Positions 6,401 to 8,568 of a DNA stretch of 8,568 nucleotides are shown here, piece after piece. This stretch comes from Acetobacteraceae bacterium (GTDB taxonomy: Bacteria; Pseudomonadota; Alphaproteobacteria; Acetobacterales; Acetobacteraceae): assembly GCA_019237355.1 (NCBI GenBank), contig JAFAHH010000596.1, positions 1 to 8,568 on the forward strand. Reading direction: 5' to 3'. Every line of letters starts with the position of its first letter. The stretch's first letter is position 1. The notes below the pieces were generated by a model. It was not told the origin of the DNA. It saw only the letters and a program-made list of their open reading frames with translations, and did no database searches. The position numbers were made by a program, and so were the translations under genes.

Positions 6401-6431
6401 CCCGGGCTGGCCCGTTTTTAGGAGGATCGCA

Positions 6432-6659
6432 ATGAAACAGGGTATCCACCCCGATTACCACGAAATCACGGTCGTGATGACCGATGGCGCTCAGTTCAGA
6501 ACCCGGTCCTGCTATGGCAAGCCTGGCGATACGCTGCGGCTCGATATCGACCCGAAATCCCACCCCGCCTGGACCGGGGAGCACCGGATCATCGATACCG
6601 GGGGTCAGGTTGCCAAGTTCAATAAGAAATTCGCCGGGCTAGGGCTGCGGAAAAGATAG
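6432..6659 (+). CDS. rpmE: 50S ribosomal protein L31, zinc-independent (C-minus) form
   Basis: A 75-aa protein of the large ribosomal subunit that bridges to the 30S head. The signature is clear: MKQGIHPDYHEITVVMTDG (1-19), GDTLRLDIDPKSHPAWTG (32-49) and TGGQVAKFNKKFAG (56-69). The positions where zinc-binding L31 has Cys pairs are VVMTDG and DIDPKS here, so this is a C-minus form. Only C27 is present. C-minus L31 is usual in alphaproteobacteria (recalled). GGAGG (6421-6425) lies 6 nt before the ATG, and repeat R4 ends just upstream. The setting, beside hsp20 and an MBL hydrolase rather than other housekeeping genes, leaves open whether this is the main copy or a paralogue. A hairpin without a T-run follows the stop. 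Confidence 0.96.
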   Translation: MKQGIHPDYHEITVVMTDGAQFRTRSCYGKPGDTLRLDIDPKSHPAWTGEHRIIDTGGQVAKFNKKFAGLGLRKR

Positions 6660-6670
6660 CTGGGAGTGGA

Positions 6671-6687
6671 CCGCCCTTGAAGGGCGG
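6671..6687. terminator. Hairpin downstream of rpmE, weak terminator candidate
   Basis: CCGCCC (6671-6676) and GGGCGG (6682-6687) form a perfect 6-bp GC stem around a TTGAA loop, 11 bp after the rpmE stop. No T-run follows, so intrinsic termination would be weak. The same bases supply the proposed -35 box of the hsp20 promoter. Confidence 0.35.
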
Positions 6688-6703
6688 CGGGAAGCTACCT
6701 AGT
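6676..6703 (+). promoter_or_regulatory. Possible RpoH (sigma-32) promoter for hsp20
   Basis: CTTGAA (6676-6681), preceded by CCGCC, fits the heat-shock sigma factor -35 consensus well. CCTAGT (6698-6703), 16 nt further on, is a fair match to the CYTATT-type -10 known in alphaproteobacteria. Transcription would start near 6710, giving a leader of about 95 nt, a normal length for a ROSE leader. The -10 box is imperfect. Confidence 0.4.
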
Positions 6704-6710
6704 TCAAGCA

Positions 6711-6808
6711 TGTCCGGAGCGCCTTACGGGGGTTCCGGAGGCTTATCGGGTTGGCCCGAACGGGCGACTCAACGCGTAACCTTGCTGAACCAGGAGGTTT
6801 TTGCCATG
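6711..6808 (+). promoter_or_regulatory. ROSE-type RNA thermometer in the hsp20 leader
   Basis: The last hairpin pairs AACCTTGCT (6778-6786) with AGGAGGTT (6792-6799) across a GAACC loop, hiding the ribosome binding site. The pairing is AACC with GGTT, T with A, T-G wobble, one bulged G, then CT with AG. This is the TTGCT anti-ribosome-binding-site motif and bulged G that define ROSE elements in rhizobia. GC (6774-6775) with GC (6803-6804) and a G-U pair extend the stem almost to the ATG. Two upstream hairpins are possible: TCCGGA 6713-6718 with 6734-6739, and GCCC 6754-6757 with GGGC 6762-6765. Heat would melt the stem and allow translation. Confidence 0.82.
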
Positions 6809-7285
6809 ACTGGCTTCGACTTTGCTCCCCTCTTCCGTACGGCGATCGGGTTCGACCGCTTGGCGCGCCTGCTCGACACCGCCGCTGCTTCGACAGAGAC
6901 GTCCTCATACCCGCCCTACAACATTGAACGGGTCGGTGAAGATAGCTACCGGCTAACGATGGCGGTGGCTGGCTTCCGTCCCGATGATCTCGAGCTGACG
7001 GTCAAGGAGAACACCCTGATCGTATCGGGCCGGGTCAACAATGAGGGACAGGGCGCTGAGGTACTCTACCGCGGTATTGCCGGCCGGGCTTTTGAGCGCC
7101 GCTTCGTGTTGGCCGACCACATCGTCGTTGAGGGGGCCGACCTGCAGAACGGGCTCCTGCACATCAACCTCAAGAGGGTTGTGCCTGAAGCTCTGAAACC
7201 GCGCCGTATCGCGATCAACACCGGCGAGGCTCCGGCCCAGCCGCAGATCGCCAATGGCGGCGCCGAGGCCAAGCAGGCGGCCTAA
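6806..7285 (+). CDS. Small heat-shock protein, Hsp20/IbpA class A
   Basis: A 159-aa ATP-independent holdase chaperone that binds unfolding proteins during heat or oxidative stress and hands them to DnaK/ClpB. The N-terminal arm (1-34) precedes YPPYNIERVGEDSYRLTMAV, the start of the alpha-crystallin domain (about 35-138). VAGFRPDDLELTVKENTLIV, the dimerisation strand LYRGIAGRAFERRFVLADHI (87-106) and NGLLHINLKR follow. KPRRIAIN lies where the C-terminal I-x-I motif is expected, with RIAI in place of the classic form, and an Ala/Gln-rich tail ends the protein. The ATG at 6806 follows GGAGG (6793-6797) by 8 nt. In-frame codons upstream belong to the leader. Control appears to be by the thermometer and perhaps an RpoH promoter. 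The gene is followed by a strong terminator. It resembles IbpA and rhizobial HspA-type proteins. Confidence 0.95.
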   Translation: MTGFDFAPLFRTAIGFDRLARLLDTAAASTETSSYPPYNIERVGEDSYRLTMAVAGFRPDDLELTVKENTLIVSGRVNNEGQGAEVLYRGIAGRAFERRFVLADHIVVEGADLQNGLLHINLKRVVPEALKPRRIAINTGEAPAQPQIANGGAEAKQAA

Positions 7286-7329
7286 ATCGGATCGCGCCGG
7301 GCTGGCGCAAAGCCTGGCACAGTGAGCGA

Positions 7330-7352
7330 GGGGCCGGAAAACCGGCCCCTTT
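7330..7352 (+). terminator. Rho-independent terminator after hsp20
   Basis: GGGGCCGG (7330-7337), an AAAA loop and CCGGCCCC (7342-7349) form a perfect 8-bp GC stem followed by TTT, 44 bp after the hsp20 stop. It lies between convergent hsp20 and SDR genes, so the stem may also act on the minus strand, though no T-run exists on that side. Confidence 0.85.
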
Positions 7353-7367
7353 GCGTGTACCCCAGAT

Positions 7368-8069
7368 CTACCAAGGCAATTCGTGCCCGGTATAGTCGAG
7401 GAAACGATGACCCGGCCGGCCTCGCTCTCGCTCCAGCACATCAGCAATGCCGCGGACGCTGGTTTCTACGTCGAGCGGGGCATGTTCCCCGCCCATATCG
7501 GTGCGAACCCAGCCGGGATGGAAGGAGAGCACGGCTATGGGCCTTCCCCTCAACCCCGCCGCGAAGCTCCGGGTGAGCGAGTTTAGCGCTGCTTTGCTGG
7601 CCCGGTAGAGCTCGGCGCCGCCCTCGGTATTGAGCGCCACACTCCCCATGATCGAAGTCATGAAGGCGATCACGGCATCCGGTTCGCGCATCCGGTCCAT
7701 TAAGGTGCGTGCGAGCCGTACGGGTGCGACCGCATTGGTATAGAACAGCGCCCCCGTTTCGGCGATCGTGACGTCCTGGGCGGTTCTGTCGGCCGGGCCT
7801 GCGACTCCAGCATTGAGGAATAGCAGGTCGAGCTTGGCGTGCCCGACCTGGCCGGCAAAGGCGTCGGCGAGCCCTTGATCGTTGAGGTCGAGCCTCATCC
7901 GTCGCAGCCGATCGCCGAATTGCTTCGCCAACTTCTCGAGAGCTTGGGCTTTGGCCAGGTCACGGGCGGTGGCGATCACTTCATAGCCACGGCTCAACAG
8001 TTCGCCGGTAAGCCCGAGGCCGAGGCCCCGGTTGGCTCCAACGATAACGGCGAGGCGAGTGTCTGGCAT
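7368..8069 (-). CDS. Short-chain dehydrogenase/reductase (SDR), NAD(P)-dependent
   Basis: A 233-aa cytoplasmic Rossmann-fold oxidoreductase interconverting an alcohol and a ketone or aldehyde using NAD(P)H. Motifs in order are the dinucleotide loop GANRGLGLG (11-19), DL (61-62) for the adenine pocket, NAG (86-88), catalytic S139 or S143 in FMTSIMGSV, and YRASK with Y155 and K159. HPGWVRTDMGG (184-194) is typical of the C-factor-like SDR subgroup. R37 after the second strand (ATARD) suggests a preference for NADPH, which is inference. The ATG at 8069 follows GGAGG (8074-8078, minus strand) by only 4 nt but gives a natural N-terminus (MPDTRLAVIVGANRG). A strong hairpin lies in its upstream region at 8110-8149. 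The substrate is unknown, and a stress-linked carbonyl reductase role would fit the neighbours. Confidence 0.94.
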   Translation of the reverse strand: MPDTRLAVIVGANRGLGLGLTGELLSRGYEVIATARDLAKAQALEKLAKQFGDRLRRMRLDLNDQGLADAFAGQVGHAKLDLLFLNAGVAGPADRTAQDVTIAETGALFYTNAVAPVRLARTLMDRMREPDAVIAFMTSIMGSVALNTEGGAELYRASKAALNSLTRSFAAGLRGRPIAVLSFHPGWVRTDMGGEHAPLDVETSVRGIADVLERERGRPGHRFLDYTGHELPW

Positions 8070-8109
8070 GGTGCCTCCAAAACTGGGCTTTAGCTCCGTC
8101 GGGACGCCC

Positions 8110-8149
8110 CTGCTTGGACTGGGTCGACCGCCCGCCCCAGCCCAAGCAG
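8110..8149. repeat. Long hairpin upstream of the SDR gene
   Basis: CTGCTTGG, one A, CTGGG (8110-8123) pair with CCCAG, one C, CCAAGCAG (8136-8149): 13 pairs interrupted by a single A-C mismatch around a 12-nt loop. It lies 41 bp upstream of the SDR start codon on the minus strand, where it could be leader structure, an operator or the end of an upstream transcript. No T-run follows on either strand. Confidence 0.6.
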
Positions 8150-8490
8150 CGGGCTGAGATTAAACCCGCTCCTGCCGCCTCTGCCACCACCGCTCGACAG
8201 GCTCGTTAGGAAGGAAAACCCAAAAACCCACGGGCGAGGAGAAGCACCCCCCAGGATATGCGAAGCGACATCCCCGGGTTCAGCACCGCGTGGCCTCCGC
8301 CGTCCACAGACTTGGGCAGGCGATCCACCAGGCCGTCGAGAGGCTCCCGGTATTTGCTCCCCGGGTCATCAGATCCGGGGACGGGCATCACAGGCTATTC
8401 AGGACTGCGAGGCTGGGGACAAGACGATGCAGCTCTTCCGGCTTCGGGTGAGCTTCCCGCAAGCCTGCACGGCAGCGCTCCTGGAAAGTC

Positions 8491-8514
8491 CCGTGATCCG
8501 TGCACGGTACACGG
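8491..8514. repeat. 24-bp imperfect palindrome
   Basis: CCGTGATCCGTG and CACGGTACACGG form 12-bp arms with no spacer, differing only at the AT/TA pair. The pentamer CCGTG occurs twice in each half, so the site also reads as two stacked smaller palindromes. It has the shape of a protein-binding site, and no gene near it in the window is an obvious target. Confidence 0.45.
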
Positions 8515-8568
8515 TCCCATGAACCTGGGTTACGCTCGCGACCATAGGCCGCGCACCCTCGAGAGCGC

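Larger units (their letters stand above)
6046..6431. other. Gene-free stretch upstream of rpmE
   Basis: No supported gene lies between the MBL hydrolase stop and rpmE. The right half is occupied by repeat copy R4 with its nested palindrome. The left half (6046-6265) shows no recognisable structure. The rpmE promoter should lie here unless rpmE is read from the upstream operon. Confidence 0.55.
8070..8568. other. Gene-free stretch at the right end, with hairpins
   Basis: About 500 bp with no supported gene. A 61-codon minus-strand frame at 8206-8391 has no clear ribosome binding site and no recognised family. The section contains the hairpin at 8110-8149, CCCCGG (8359-8364) with CCGGGG (8375-8380), and the palindrome at 8491-8514. 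The promoter of the SDR gene must lie at its left end. Confidence 0.5.

Noticed and set aside
8206..8391. 61-codon minus-strand frame near the right end
   Set aside because: No clear ribosome binding site and no recognisable family. It overlaps a GC hairpin.
8561..8568. GAGAGCGC at the window edge as a fifth copy of the dispersed repeat
   Set aside because: Only eight bases match the left arm and the preceding bases do not match GGCTTT, so it cannot be told from chance.
1..8568. CRISPR array, tRNA or rRNA genes, toxin-antitoxin pair or phage-defence system
   Set aside because: No regularly spaced direct repeats, no tRNA-like cloverleaf or rRNA blocks, and no adjacent small gene pair with such motifs were seen.

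Overview
The window is GC-rich. It uses strong GGAGG-type ribosome binding sites, carries a ribosomal protein L31 without zinc cysteines, and has an IbpA-like small heat-shock gene behind a ROSE-type RNA thermometer. Together these point to an alphaproteobacterium (Hyphomicrobiales or Rhodospirillales seem most likely). The genus cannot be fixed from the sequence alone. The region looks accessory: insertion-sequence debris at the left, short stress- and redox-flavoured genes in small transcription units, several gene-poor stretches, and a family of dispersed palindromic repeats lying against gene ends.

Layout. 1-561: minus-strand remnant of an IS3-family (IS2-like) OrfB with two frameshifts. 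562-1394: intact-looking IS6-family element with imperfect 18-bp terminal inverted repeats, abutting the IS3 remnant. 1490-1864: single-domain CheY/DivK-type receiver. 1897-2637: TerB/DUF533-like protein with an uncertain start. 2667-3107 (minus): two-CBS-domain protein, convergent with it. 3108-3831: gene-poor, with one perfect 15-bp interrupted palindrome. 3832-4014: 60-aa hypothetical with a strong ribosome binding site. 4015-5031: gene-poor, holding a half copy and a full copy of the dispersed repeat. 5032-5319 and 5359-6045: ABM-type monooxygenase and MBL-fold hydrolase, a likely operon. 6046-6431: gene-free, with a repeat copy that carries a nested palindrome. 6432-6659: rpmE (L31). 6806-7285: hsp20 with its leader. 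7330-7352: terminator. 7368-8069 (minus): SDR oxidoreductase. 8070-8568: no confident gene, several hairpins.

How it may work together. The ABM monooxygenase, MBL hydrolase and SDR could detoxify or modify small molecules. The receiver and CBS protein are signal or metabolite sensors. L31 and Hsp20 are translation and proteostasis factors. This reads as a loose stress-response neighbourhood rather than one pathway.

The clearest regulatory find is the ROSE thermometer before hsp20, with a possible RpoH promoter upstream. The least explained find is the repeat family. Two full-length copies are built the same way (a variable palindrome followed by a conserved palindrome) and differ by a compensatory base-pair change. 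Two copies end 15-21 nt before the ribosome binding sites of the ABM and L31 genes. No defence system, CRISPR array, tRNA or rRNA was seen.
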